Shown here: one piece after another, positions 19,401 through 28,151 of the stretch
Numbering within the stretch: the first letter of the stretch is position 1
How the letters are laid out: every line of letters starts with the position of its first letter
Assembly (NCBI GenBank): GCA_030733815.1
Contig: JAUZQE010000005.1
Span: 62,001-126,000 of the forward strand
Reading direction: 5' to 3'
Length of the DNA: 64,000 bases
From: Yanghanlia caeni
GTDB taxonomy: Bacteria; Pseudomonadota; Gammaproteobacteria; Burkholderiales; Burkholderiaceae_B
The notes under the pieces: model-generated
Database searches by the model: none
What the model saw: the letters and a program-made list of their open reading frames with translations, nothing else
Told to the model about the DNA's origin: nothing
Made by a program: the position numbers and the translations under genes

Positions 19401-20375
19401 ATGCCTAATGCCAAGATAATCGGTTCGGGCGGCTATCTGCCGCCTCGCGTGGTCACAAACGATGCACTGGCGGCCGATCTGGCGACGCGGCAAATCGAGA
19501 CCTCCGACGCCTGGATCACCGAGCGCACCGGCATCCGGCAGCGCCATATAGCCGACCCGGGCGTCACGACCAGTCAGTTGGCCACACATGCAGCGCGTCA
19601 GGCGCTGGCCGACGCCGGCATCGAGGCCGATGCGCTTGACCTCATCATCGTCGCTACCTCCACGCCTGATTTCATCTTCCCTAGTACGGCGTGCCTCGTG
19701 CAGGCACAGCTGGGCAACAAGGGCGCGGCCGCCTTCGACGTGCAGGCGGTCTGCAGCGGCTTCGTGTACGCGCTTGCCACGGCCGACAGCTTCATTCGCG
19801 CCGGGCGCGCCACCACGGCGCTGGTCATCGGCGCCGAGGTTTTTTCGGGCATTCTCGACTGGAACGACCGCAGCACCTGTGTGCTGTTTGGCGACGGCGC
19901 CGGCGCGGTCGTGTTGCAGGCGTCTGACGAGCCCGGCATTCTCGAGGCACAGCTGAACGCCGATGGCAGCCAGATGAAAATCCTGCACGCGGCGGGCAAT
20001 GTCGTTCATGGCAAGGTCACCGGCGACCCGTTCCTGCGCATGGACGGCCAGGCCGTGTTCAAACTCGCGGTCACCTCGCTGGCGGAATCGGCCAAAACGG
20101 TGTGCGCGCGCGCAGGCGTGTCTTTGCAAGATATCGACTGGATGGTGCCGCACCAGGCCAACGTGCGCATCATCAATTTCCTGGGCCGCAAGCTGGGCAT
20201 GCCCGAAGAGAAGGTCGTGGTCACCGTCGACCAGCATGCCAACACCTCGGCGGCCAGCGTGCCGCTCGCCTTCGACGCAGCGCGTCGCGACGGGCGCATC
20301 AAGTCGGGCGACCTCGTGCTGATGCAGGGCGTGGGTGGCGGATTCACCTGGGGCTCGGTGCTGGCGCGCATCTAG
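19401..20375 (+). CDS. fabH: 3-oxoacyl-ACP synthase III (KAS III)
   Basis: 324 residues. It condenses acetyl-CoA with malonyl-ACP to start fatty acid synthesis. The catalytic triad is complete: Cys118 (AVCSG), His251 (PHQANVRI) and Asn281 (HANTSA). The N-terminal [15 protein letters not shown] is typical. The start at 19401 follows plsX closely, and fabD comes 69 bases later. Confidence 0.97.
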   Translation: MPNAKIIGSGGYLPPRVVTNDALAADLATRQIETSDAWITERTGIRQRHIADPGVTTSQLATHAARQALADAGIEADALDLIIVATSTPDFIFPSTACLVQAQLGNKGAAAFDVQAVCSGFVYALATADSFIRAGRATTALVIGAEVFSGILDWNDRSTCVLFGDGAGAVVLQASDEPGILEAQLNADGSQMKILHAAGNVVHGKVTGDPFLRMDGQAVFKLAVTSLAESAKTVCARAGVSLQDIDWMVPHQANVRIINFLGRKLGMPEEKVVVTVDQHANTSAASVPLAFDAARRDGRIKSGDLVLMQGVGGGFTWGSVLARI

Positions 20376-20444
20376 CCGCCTGCAGCTGCCGATTGCCCCG
20401 CGCGCCATGCGGCCTTCCTTCCACCTCATTCAAAGAACAAGACC

Positions 20445-21377
20445 ATGAAGTTTGCTTTCGTCTTTCCTGGCCAGGGGTCGCAGTCGGTCGGCATGCTCGA
20501 CGCATGGGCCGACAACGCTGCCGTTCAACGAACACTCGAGCAGGCCGGCGCGGCGCTGGGTCAGAATCTGGCCGGGCTGATCGCACAGGGCCCTGCCGAA
20601 GATCTGAACCTCACCACCAACACGCAGCCGGTGATGTTGACCGCCGCGCTCGCAACGTACGCGGCGTGGCAGGCGGCGGGCGGCCCGCAGCCGGCCGTGG
20701 TGGCCGGCCACAGCCTGGGCGAGTATTCGGCATTGGCTGCAGCCGGTGCCATCAGCCTCGATGACGCAGTGCGCATCGTGCGCGTGCGCGCCGATGCCAT
20801 GCAGGCCGCCGTACCTGTTGGTGCGGGCGCCATGGCCGCCGTGCTGGGCCTGTCCGACGACGACGTACGCTCAGTGTGCACCGAGGCCGCGCAGGGCGAG
20901 GTGGTCGAGGCCGTGAACTTCAACGCTCCGGCGCAGGTCGTGATCGCCGGGCACAAGGCGGCGGTCGAGCGTGCCTGTGAGCTGGCCAAGCAGCGCGGTG
21001 CCAAGCGTGCACTGCTGCTGCCCGTGTCGGCGCCGTTTCACTCCAGCCTGCTGCGCCCGGCGGCCGAGGTGCTGCAGAAGGCACTGGCCGACGTCACGAT
21101 CAACGTGCCCTCGATTCCCGTCATCAACAACGTCGACGTGGCCGTTGCCGACACGCCCGACGCCATTCGTGATGCCCTGGTGCGTCAGGCCTGGCATCCC
21201 GTGCGCTGGGTGGAAACCGTGCAGGCCATGAAGGCGCAGGGTGTGACCCACATCGTCGAATGCGGGCCGGGCAAGGTGCTCAATGGTCTGACCAAGCGCA
21301 TCGACAAAGATCTGGTGGGGCTGGCGATTACCGACCCTGCATCCATGCAGGCGGCTCTCGAACTTCTTCAGGGGTAA
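20445..21377 (+). CDS. fabD: Malonyl-CoA:ACP transacylase
   Basis: 310 residues. It loads malonyl groups onto ACP. The N-terminal FVFPGQGSQ, the nucleophile Ser90 in GHSLGEY and His199 in APFHSS are all in place; VVEAVNFNAPAQVVIAG is the substrate-binding stretch. The ATG at 20445 is preceded by AAAGAACAAG. Four bases separate it from fabG, so the two are almost certainly cotranslated. Confidence 0.97.
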   Translation: MKFAFVFPGQGSQSVGMLDAWADNAAVQRTLEQAGAALGQNLAGLIAQGPAEDLNLTTNTQPVMLTAALATYAAWQAAGGPQPAVVAGHSLGEYSALAAAGAISLDDAVRIVRVRADAMQAAVPVGAGAMAAVLGLSDDDVRSVCTEAAQGEVVEAVNFNAPAQVVIAGHKAAVERACELAKQRGAKRALLLPVSAPFHSSLLRPAAEVLQKALADVTINVPSIPVINNVDVAVADTPDAIRDALVRQAWHPVRWVETVQAMKAQGVTHIVECGPGKVLNGLTKRIDKDLVGLAITDPASMQAALELLQG

Positions 21378-21381
21378 TTTC

Positions 21382-22122
21382 ATGCAAGAAAAGGAATTGC
21401 AGGGGAAGCTGGCGCTGGTGACCGGCGCGACGCGCGGCATTGGCAAGGCCATTGCACAGGAACTGGCCGCACGCGGCGCCACGGTCGTCGGTACCGCCAC
21501 GTCGGAATCCGGCGCGCGCAGCATTGCCGAATACCTGAGCGCTTCGGGCGGCCGCGGCATCGTACTCGACGTGAACGACGCCCAGGCCTGTGAAGCGCTG
21601 GTGGCCGAGCTCGGCAAGGATGGCGGCCCGCACATTCTGGTGAATAACGCCGGCATCACCCGTGACAACCTGGCCATGCGCCTGAAAGACGAAGACTGGC
21701 AGACCGTGATCGAAACCAATCTGTCGGCCGTTTTCCGGTTGTCGCGCGCGGTGATCCGGCCGATGATGAAGGCGCGCTGGGGGCGCATCATCAACATCAC
21801 GTCGGTGGTGGGGCACAGCGGCAACCCGGGGCAGTCGAACTACGCGGCGGCCAAGGCCGGCGTGGCCGGCATGAGCCGCGCGCTGGCGCGCGAGCTGGGC
21901 AGCCGCAACATTACCGTCAACTGCGTGGCACCCGGCTTCATTGAAACCGACATGACCCGCGCCCTCGACGAAAACCAGACATCTGCCATTCTGTCGCAGA
22001 TTCCGCTGGGCCGCATGGGCTCGCCGGCCGACATCGCCAATGCGGTGGCATTCCTGGCCGGCCCGCAGGCCGCCTACATCACGGGCACCACACTGCACGT
22101 GAATGGCGGCATGCATATGTAA
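21382..22122 (+). CDS. fabG: 3-oxoacyl-ACP reductase
   Basis: 246 residues of the short-chain dehydrogenase family. It reduces 3-oxoacyl-ACP with NADPH. The cofactor motif is TGATRGIG, and the catalytic residues are Ser141, Tyr154 and Lys158 (SNYAAAKAG). The C-terminal YITGTTLHVNGGMHM is characteristic of FabG. A GGGGTAA purine stretch provides the ribosome site. It is followed by a 123-base gap containing a likely extra promoter for acpP. Confidence 0.97.
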   Translation: MQEKELQGKLALVTGATRGIGKAIAQELAARGATVVGTATSESGARSIAEYLSASGGRGIVLDVNDAQACEALVAELGKDGGPHILVNNAGITRDNLAMRLKDEDWQTVIETNLSAVFRLSRAVIRPMMKARWGRIINITSVVGHSGNPGQSNYAAAKAGVAGMSRALARELGSRNITVNCVAPGFIETDMTRALDENQTSAILSQIPLGRMGSPADIANAVAFLAGPQAAYITGTTLHVNGGMHM

Positions 22123-22208
22123 ACGCTTAAGTTACGGGGCGGGAGTCGGGTAGAATCGGCTCCAGCCGTTTTTTGTCACGGCCAGCACCTATTGAATGGT
22201 TGTTTGGC

Positions 22209-22214
22209 TATAAT
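22209..22214 (+). promoter_or_regulatory. Probable -10 box of an internal acpP promoter
   Basis: A consensus TATAAT lies 32 bases before the acpP ATG, within GGCTATAATTC; the same 11-base context occurs upstream of pyrG. No good -35 stands at the normal distance, so this rests on the -10 alone. An internal promoter is expected because ACP is needed in large amounts. Confidence 0.5.
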
Positions 22215-22245
22215 TCGCGGGAATTTTCCCAACTTGGAGATCTGC

Positions 22246-22485
22246 ATGGAAAGCATCGAACAGCGCGTCAAGAAGATCGTCGCTGAGCAACTTGGCGTCA
22301 ACGAAGCCGAGATCAAGAACGAGTCTTCTTTTCTTGACGACCTCGGTGCCGATTCGCTCGACATGGTCGAGCTCGTGATGGCACTCGAAGACGAATTCGA
22401 AACCGAGATTCCCGACGAAGAAGCCGAGAAGATCACAACGGTTCAGCAGGCTGTCGATTACATCACCACGCACAGCAAGCAATAA
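22246..22485 (+). CDS. acpP: Acyl carrier protein
   Basis: 79 residues, very acidic. The phosphopantetheine attaches to Ser37 in [16 protein letters not shown]. The ATG at 22246 gives [16 protein letters not shown]; a GGAG ribosome site is nine bases upstream. An in-frame upstream extension would read through the promoter region and is rejected. It carries the growing acyl chain for FabH, FabF, FabG and PlsX in this cluster. Confidence 0.98.
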   Translation: MESIEQRVKKIVAEQLGVNEAEIKNESSFLDDLGADSLDMVELVMALEDEFETEIPDEEAEKITTVQQAVDYITTHSKQ

Positions 22486-22642
22486 TCATCAAACCATCCA
22501 GGTTGGCGCACGCATGCTGTGCGCGGCGCTATCCTCAAGGCGGTTTCCAAGGGGCAGTTCCCGATGTGGGGCCAACCCGCAACTGGGTCGGCGACACGGT
22601 GCGTCTGCCACTTCGAACCGCTTTTTTTATTAGGAGTCATCC

Positions 22643-23872
22643 GTGAAACGACGTGTCGTCATTACCGGTCTCGGTATTGTTTCTCCAGTCGGAAACGATA
22701 TAGATTCGGCGTGGGACAATCTCGTCAATGGTCGCTCCGGGATCGGTCGCATCACGCGTTTCGACCCTTCGCCGTTCAACGCCCAGATCGCGGGTGAGGT
22801 CAAGGATTTCGACGTTACGGAATACCTCTCGGCCAAAGAGGCCAAGACCATGGACACCTTCATCCATTACGGTCTGGCCGCGGGCGTCCAGGCGTGGCGC
22901 GACAGCGGCCTCGAGGTAACCGAAGAAAACGCCGACCGCATCGGTGCCATCATCGGCTCCGGCATTGGCGGCTTGCCGCGTATCGAAGAACAACAAATCG
23001 AGTACCAGCAGCGTGGCGCGCGGCGCATTTCGCCGTTCTTCGTGCCCGCATCGCTCATCAACCTCGTTTCGGGCCAGCTGTCGATCCTGCTGGGCCTCAA
23101 GGGCCCCACCTATGCCGTGGTCTCGGCGTGTACCACGGGCCTTCACTCCATCGGCGACGCCGCACGGCTCATCGAGTATGGCGACGCCGACATCATGCTG
23201 GCCGGCGGGGCCGAATCCACCGTCTCGCCGCTGGGTGTGGGGGGCTTTGCCGCCATGCGTGCGCTTTCCACGCGCAACGATGACCCCGCCACGGCATCGC
23301 GCCCGTGGGACATCGACCGCGACGGCTTCGTGCTGGGCGAGGGTGCCGGCGTACTCGTGCTCGAAGAATATGAACATGCCCGCAAGCGCGGAGCGCGCAT
23401 CTACGGCGAGTTCGCAGGCTACGGCATGAGTTCCGACGCCCACCACATTACGGCACCGAACAGCGACGGCCCCCGCCGCGGCATGCTCAATGCGCTCAAG
23501 AACGCCGGCGTCAATGCGCAAGACATCGACTACGTGAACGCGCACGGCACGTCCACCCCGCAGGGCGACGTGAACGAAACGGTGGCGCTCAAGCTGGCCA
23601 TGGGCGAGCACGCACGCAAGCTGGTGGTCAACTCCACCAAATCCATGACCGGTCACCTGCTGGGTGCTGCCGGCGGTATCGAAGCGGTGTTCACCACGCT
23701 GGCGGTGCACCATCAGATCTCACCGCCCACCATCAACATCTTCAATCAAGATCCCGAGTGCGATCTCGATTACTGTGCCAACACCGCGCGCGAAATGAAG
23801 ATCGACGTTGCCCTGTCGAACTCGTTCGGCTTTGGCGGCACTAACGGGTCGATGGTCGTACGCAGGCTCTGA
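22643..23872 (+). CDS. fabF: 3-oxoacyl-ACP synthase II (KAS II)
   Basis: 409 residues. It extends acyl-ACP by two carbons. Active-site Cys163 is in VSACTTG, and the two histidines are in NAHGTSTPQGD and HLLGAAGG. The start is GTG at 22643, six bases after TAGGAGTCATC and with no better ATG. The 157 bases after acpP contain a GCGCAC/GTGCGC hairpin near 22506-22524 and a T-tract just before the ribosome site, so partial termination between acpP and fabF is possible. Confidence 0.97.
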   Translation: MKRRVVITGLGIVSPVGNDIDSAWDNLVNGRSGIGRITRFDPSPFNAQIAGEVKDFDVTEYLSAKEAKTMDTFIHYGLAAGVQAWRDSGLEVTEENADRIGAIIGSGIGGLPRIEEQQIEYQQRGARRISPFFVPASLINLVSGQLSILLGLKGPTYAVVSACTTGLHSIGDAARLIEYGDADIMLAGGAESTVSPLGVGGFAAMRALSTRNDDPATASRPWDIDRDGFVLGEGAGVLVLEEYEHARKRGARIYGEFAGYGMSSDAHHITAPNSDGPRRGMLNALKNAGVNAQDIDYVNAHGTSTPQGDVNETVALKLAMGEHARKLVVNSTKSMTGHLLGAAGGIEAVFTTLAVHHQISPPTINIFNQDPECDLDYCANTAREMKIDVALSNSFGFGGTNGSMVVRRL

Positions 23873-23882
23873 GATCCCCGGG

Positions 23883-24350
23883 GTGAGCGCCACCGCCGCC
23901 TGGTTCGCGAAGGCAACGCCGATTGTCTCTGTGGCAGGGGCGGTGGTGCTTGCCCTGGGTATCGTTTCCATCGTTCATGCGGCCATCACGCTCGCGCTGC
24001 AGGGTGCGGCATGGAACTTTTTTGCGTATGCCTGTCTGAGTCTGGCCGGTGTGCTGGCGCTTTCGCGCCTGCGCGCCGTACTGCGGCGCACAGGCACCCT
24101 CGTGTTCTGGGACACCGGCGCGGGGGCGTTTCGTGTGGCGGGCGTGCGCGAACCCCTTACTCTGCACAGGGCGTGGCGCGGCGCGGCTTGGGTTACCCTT
24201 GAGCTGCGGCCGCAGGTACCCCGTGGCCGCACGCAGCAACTGGTTATCTGGAAATCCGCCATGCCGGCCCCACTGTGGAATGAGCTCGTCCTGCGCGTGC
24301 AGGCCGCGCGTTCGGTGGGGAACAGCCATCAGAACAAGGAACGCCCATGA
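23883..24350 (+). CDS. Small membrane protein upstream of rpoE, YgfX/CptA-like
   Basis: 155 residues from GTG at 23883, ten bases after the fabF stop. Two hydrophobic helices (about residues 10-35 and 42-60) are separated by a short loop, then a soluble C-terminal part containing WRGAAWVTLELRP. This two-helix plus soluble-tail plan, and the position directly before rpoE, resemble YgfX/CptA-type proteins, but no motif proves it. Its TGA overlaps the rpoE ATG by four bases, so its translation should be coupled to sigma-E production. Function is not established. Confidence 0.7.
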   Translation: MSATAAWFAKATPIVSVAGAVVLALGIVSIVHAAITLALQGAAWNFFAYACLSLAGVLALSRLRAVLRRTGTLVFWDTGAGAFRVAGVREPLTLHRAWRGAAWVTLELRPQVPRGRTQQLVIWKSAMPAPLWNELVLRVQAARSVGNSHQNKERP

Positions 24351-24952
24351 ACCAGCGTGATGTCGATGCGGCGCTCGTGGCCCGCGTGCAGCGGGGCGAC
24401 AAACGCGCATTCGACCTGCTTGTGCTCAAGTACCAGCGCAAGATCATGCGCCTGCTTTCACGCATGATCCGTGATCCGGCCGATATCGAAGACGTCACTC
24501 AGGAAGCCTTCGTCAAAGCATACCGTGCGCTGCCGCAGTTTCGCGGCGACAGTGCCTTTTACACCTGGCTATACCGTATCGCGATCAACACGGCACGCAA
24601 CTGGCAGGCCGCACATGGCCGCCGGCCCCTCACCACTTCGGTCGTCGAAAACAGCGATGGTGAAACTTTTGACGAAATCGACAACCTAACAGACAACAGC
24701 ACACCGGAATCGATGCTGGCGAGCCGTCAGATCGCCGATACGGTCACCGCCGCCATGCAGGCGCTGCCTGAAGAACTGCGCACTGCGATCGTGCTGCGCG
24801 AGATCGAAGGCATGACCTACGAGGACATCGCCCAGACCATGGGGTGTCCCATCGGAACCGTACGCTCACGAATTTTCAGGGCACGCGAGGCCATTGCCGC
24901 GCAGCTCAGATCGGTATTGGGAAGCGATCACGATACAGATCGCCGTTGGTAA
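24347..24952 (+). CDS. rpoE: RNA polymerase sigma factor, RpoE/AlgU type
   Basis: 201 residues. Region 2 (DLLVLKYQRKIMRLLSRMI, then DVTQEAFVKAYRAL and FYTWLYRIAINTARNW) and region 4 (ALPEELRTAIVLREIEGM, then YEDIAQTMGCPIGTVRSRIF) are intact. This sigma factor directs the envelope-stress regulon and is held by RseA. It lies in the conserved rpoE-rseA-rseB-mucD order. No GAACTT/TCTGA-type autoregulatory promoter was found directly upstream; expression may come from the fab block or from inside fabF. Confidence 0.96.
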   Translation: MNQRDVDAALVARVQRGDKRAFDLLVLKYQRKIMRLLSRMIRDPADIEDVTQEAFVKAYRALPQFRGDSAFYTWLYRIAINTARNWQAAHGRRPLTTSVVENSDGETFDEIDNLTDNSTPESMLASRQIADTVTAAMQALPEELRTAIVLREIEGMTYEDIAQTMGCPIGTVRSRIFRAREAIAAQLRSVLGSDHDTDRRW

Positions 24953-24963
24953 GGAGTCAACAG

Positions 24964-25443
24964 ATGCACGCTAAGGAGCACGATCAGCAGGCCTCCCTCG
25001 AAGCATCGATATCGGCATGGATCGACGCCGAGGCCGACATTCGGCCCGAAGATCTCGATTCACCCTATGGGCGCCAGGTCTGGGACACCTATCATCTGAT
25101 CGGCGACGTACTGCGCAGCGAAGAGCTGGCTATCCGGCCCAGCGACTTCCTTTACGCACGCATCAGCCGCGCCATCGATGAAGAACCGCCCATCGTGGCA
25201 CCCCACGCGCTGTCATCGCGCCGCTACGTGCGTGCGGGGCTTTCGGGCCTGGCCATTGCCGCAGCGGTCGCTGCGGTTGCCTGGGTGGCGCTGCCGCAGA
25301 TTCTCGCGGTCGACGAACCGGCTGCCGAGGCTCCGGTACTGGCGGCCGGCGAGCCCGAAGGCATGCACGATTACGTTGCCGCGCACCGCGACATCACCGG
25401 TGTGGGGCCCGTGCGGCTCGCCTCCTTCGGAGACGGCCGATGA
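24964..25443 (+). CDS. rseA: Anti-sigma-E factor RseA/MucA-like
   Basis: 159 residues from the ATG at 24964, preceded by AAGGAG. The N-terminal cytoplasmic part (SLEASISAWIDAEADI, then YHLIGDVLRS) is the sigma-binding domain. A single membrane helix covers about residues 90-112 and a short periplasmic tail follows. RseA holds RpoE at the inner membrane until regulated proteolysis releases it. The stop overlaps the rseB start by four bases. Confidence 0.9.
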   Translation: MHAKEHDQQASLEASISAWIDAEADIRPEDLDSPYGRQVWDTYHLIGDVLRSEELAIRPSDFLYARISRAIDEEPPIVAPHALSSRRYVRAGLSGLAIAAAVAAVAWVALPQILAVDEPAAEAPVLAAGEPEGMHDYVAAHRDITGVGPVRLASFGDGR

Positions 25444-26522
25444 CGCCGAACACCCTCCGGGGCGCCACCTGGCCCGGTGCCCTTGCGCACATGCGTGTGC
25501 GCTCGAACCGCGCGTTCTGCGTTGTGGTGCTGCTGGTTCTGGCGGCAAGTCTCGCCGCTGCACCGGTGGCGGCCCAGTCGGCGCGCGGTACGAAGGCCGA
25601 TTCCGCCGGCGCGGCCAAGCCCACCGCCGAAATGCAAGTGCTGCAAAAAATGCAGGAAGCGGCCCGCAGCCTCGATTACGCAGGCGTCTACACGTATCAG
25701 CAGGGCGATGTCATGCTCTCGACGCGCGTCGCGCACATTGTCGATGGCACGGGCGAACGCGAACGCATTGCCCTGCTCGACGGCCAGCCGCGCGAATACA
25801 TTCGCCACAACGACACCACGAAGTGTCTGTTGCCTGAACACAAGGTGGTGCTGGTCGAACGCCGCGATTCCGACCGCTTTCCCGCCATTCTGTTCGACGA
25901 GGGCGAGCGCCTTCCCGATCACTACACGCTCGAACTCATGGAAGCACCGCAGCGGGTTGCCGGCCGCGAATGCCGCGAACTGGTGCTCACGCCGGTTGAC
26001 TCCCTGCGCTATGGCTACCGCCTGTGCGCCGACAAGGCAACCGGCTTGCTGCTGCGTTTGCAGACGCTCGGGCCGGAAGGCGTGCTCACGCAGATTTCGT
26101 TCAACACGCTCGACGTGGGCAAGGGCGTGCAGTCCGAAGCCTTGAACCCCGCATGGAACACAAAGGGGTGGAAGGTTGTCGAAGTGCCCGTGCAGGAAGT
26201 CGATCTGGCTTCCGAAGGCTGGCGCATTCCCTTGCCGCCGGGGTACAAGCCGCTCGCGCAGGTGGCGCGCGACATGAAACCCGGGCGGCAGGTGAAGCAG
26301 CTGGTGGCGTCCGACGGCCTGGCCGCGCTTTCGGTCTTCATCGAGGCCTATGTCGAATCGGGCAGCCCCGCCGGCGAGCCGGGTGTGTTCCGCAAGGGCG
26401 CGCTGAATGCGTATCGCAAGCGTATCGGCGATCACTGGCTCACCGTAATGGGCGAGGTGCCTGGCGATACCGTGCGCGATCTGGCCGAACATACCGAATA
26501 CGTGCCGCTGGCGGCTCACTGA
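25440..26522 (+). CDS. rseB: Sigma-E regulatory protein RseB/MucB
   Basis: 360 residues. It has an N-terminal signal (hydrophobic core VVVLLVLAAS, cleavage near PVAAQ) and the MucB/RseB lipoprotein-sensor domain from about residue 65 (ASLDYAGVYTYQQGD-like opening). It acts in the periplasm, protecting RseA from cleavage and sensing misplaced lipoproteins or lipopolysaccharide. The ATG at 25440 overlaps rseA; the ATG at 25491 would give a cleaner signal peptide and is an alternative. It is followed by mucD after 37 bases. Confidence 0.92.
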   Translation: MTPNTLRGATWPGALAHMRVRSNRAFCVVVLLVLAASLAAAPVAAQSARGTKADSAGAAKPTAEMQVLQKMQEAARSLDYAGVYTYQQGDVMLSTRVAHIVDGTGERERIALLDGQPREYIRHNDTTKCLLPEHKVVLVERRDSDRFPAILFDEGERLPDHYTLELMEAPQRVAGRECRELVLTPVDSLRYGYRLCADKATGLLLRLQTLGPEGVLTQISFNTLDVGKGVQSEALNPAWNTKGWKVVEVPVQEVDLASEGWRIPLPPGYKPLAQVARDMKPGRQVKQLVASDGLAALSVFIEAYVESGSPAGEPGVFRKGALNAYRKRIGDHWLTVMGEVPGDTVRDLAEHTEYVPLAAH

Positions 26523-26559
26523 ACGGGCTCCCGATACAGATTTCAACTGGAGATGACTG

Positions 26560-28038
26560 ATGCAATTCAATCCGCGAGTCAATAACCGCATTCTGCGCAA
26601 CATGGCGGCAGCGGCGGTCGCAGCCTTGCTGGCATTCGGCCCCGTGGGCACGCCGGCCGTGGCGCGCACCGCCTCTGCGCTCGAAATGGCCATGCCCGAC
26701 TTCACGCAGGTCGTTGAACAGACCGAGGCGTCGGTGGTCAACATTCGCACCACTGAAACCATCCGGGTGCGCAATCGCATGGGGCCGGGGCCCACCGATC
26801 CTTACGAGATGTTCCGCTGGTTTTTTGGCCCCGATTTCCTGCCCCCGATGCCCGGCCAGCCGCGTGAGCGCGAACCGGCCGAACCCCAAGAGCGCACGGT
26901 TCCGCGTGGTGTCGGTTCCGGGTTCCTCATTTCCGGCGACGGCTACATTCTCACCAACAATCACGTGGTGGCCGGTTCCAGCGATATTTTCGTCACCCTG
27001 CACGACGGCAAGGAATACAAGGCCGAGATCGTGGGCACCGACGAGCGCACCGACCTGGCGCTGGTGAAAATCGAGGCCAAGGGTCTCAAGCCCCTGCCGA
27101 TCGGCGAATCGCGTTCGCTGCGCAAGGGGCAGTGGGTGCTCGCCATCGGTTCGCCGTTCGGGCTCGAATCCACGGTGACGGCCGGTATCGTCAGCGCCAT
27201 CAATCGGGAAACCGGCGACTACCTGCCCTTCATCCAGACCGACGTGGCGGTGAACCCCGGCAACTCGGGTGGCCCGCTCATCGACCTCTCGGGCCGTGTG
27301 GTGGGCGTGAACTCGCAGATCGTCTCGCGCAGTGGCGGGTTCATGGGCATCTCGCTGGCCATTCCCATCGACGAGGCCATGCAGGTGGTCGAGCAGCTCA
27401 AAGAACACGGCAAGGTCACGCGGGGTCGCATCGGCGTACAGATCGGCAACGTGTCCGAAGACGTGGCCAAGGCCATTGGTCTGCCCAAGGCCATGGGTGC
27501 CATGGTCAGCAACGTCGAACGCGGCAGCCCGGCCGACAAGGCAGGTGTTCGTTCCGGCGACGTGATCACCGCCTTCAACGGCAAGGAAATCACGCACATG
27601 TCCGATCTGCCGCGTCTCGTGGGCAATACCAAGCCCGGCACACGGGCGCCGATGCAGGTCTGGCGCAAGGGTAAGAACGTGGCGCTCAATGTGGTGGTGG
27701 GCGAAATGCCCGGCACCGAAGACAGTCGCACGACCCGACCCGGCACGCCGCCGGCAAGCCAGGCCGACGTGCTGGGCCTTACCGTTACCGAGGTGCCGGC
27801 CGCCCTGCGCGAGAAATACCAGTTCGAGGGCGGTGTGCAGGTGGCCGCGGTTGAAGGGCCGGCTGCCGAGGCGGGCCTTACCGACGGCGACATCATCCTT
27901 ACGATCAACGACACCGATGTGGCGAGCCCCGCCCAGTACGCCGAGATCATCGGCAAGCTCGACCGCTCGCGTCCGGCCGCCGTACTGGTCATGCGTGGCG
28001 AACAGTCGCAGTGGGTGACCATAACGCCTCGTAAATAA
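26560..28038 (+). CDS. mucD: Periplasmic serine endoprotease, DegP/MucD family
   Basis: 492 residues with an N-terminal signal (cleavage after PAVA near residue 35). The trypsin-like triad is His135 (LTNNHVVAG), Asp165 (DERTDLALVK) and Ser236 (NPGNSGGP). Two PDZ domains cover about 275-375 and 395-485. It degrades damaged periplasmic proteins and belongs to the sigma-E stress response, as the position after rseAB indicates. An EMFRWFFGPD-like loop after the N-terminal strand is typical of Do proteases. A terminator follows. Confidence 0.95.
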   Translation: MQFNPRVNNRILRNMAAAAVAALLAFGPVGTPAVARTASALEMAMPDFTQVVEQTEASVVNIRTTETIRVRNRMGPGPTDPYEMFRWFFGPDFLPPMPGQPREREPAEPQERTVPRGVGSGFLISGDGYILTNNHVVAGSSDIFVTLHDGKEYKAEIVGTDERTDLALVKIEAKGLKPLPIGESRSLRKGQWVLAIGSPFGLESTVTAGIVSAINRETGDYLPFIQTDVAVNPGNSGGPLIDLSGRVVGVNSQIVSRSGGFMGISLAIPIDEAMQVVEQLKEHGKVTRGRIGVQIGNVSEDVAKAIGLPKAMGAMVSNVERGSPADKAGVRSGDVITAFNGKEITHMSDLPRLVGNTKPGTRAPMQVWRKGKNVALNVVVGEMPGTEDSRTTRPGTPPASQADVLGLTVTEVPAALREKYQFEGGVQVAAVEGPAAEAGLTDGDIILTINDTDVASPAQYAEIIGKLDRSRPAAVLVMRGEQSQWVTITPRK

Positions 28039-28058
28039 ACGGCTAAAATGCCATGTTG

Positions 28059-28096
28059 CGAAGGGGGACGCCCTGAGGCGCCCCCCTTCGTCTTTT
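28059..28096 (+). terminator. Intrinsic terminator after mucD
   Basis: CGAAGGGGGACGCC (28059-28072) pairs with GGCGCCCCCCTTCG (28077-28090) with one mismatch and a CTGA loop, followed by TCTTTT. It ends the rpoE-mucD transcript 20 bases after the stop codon. A TAAAAT (28044-28049) that looks like a -10 box lies just before it. Confidence 0.8.
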
Positions 28097-28151
28097 CCGA
28101 ATCAGAGTTCTCTCATTGGCCCTTTGTACGGGCCCCACGTTCCCCGGGTAT

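Noticed and set aside
18612..20429. Long open frame antisense to plsX-fabH-fabD
   Set aside because: High GC content removes stop codons on the opposite strand; the sense genes have complete catalytic motifs.
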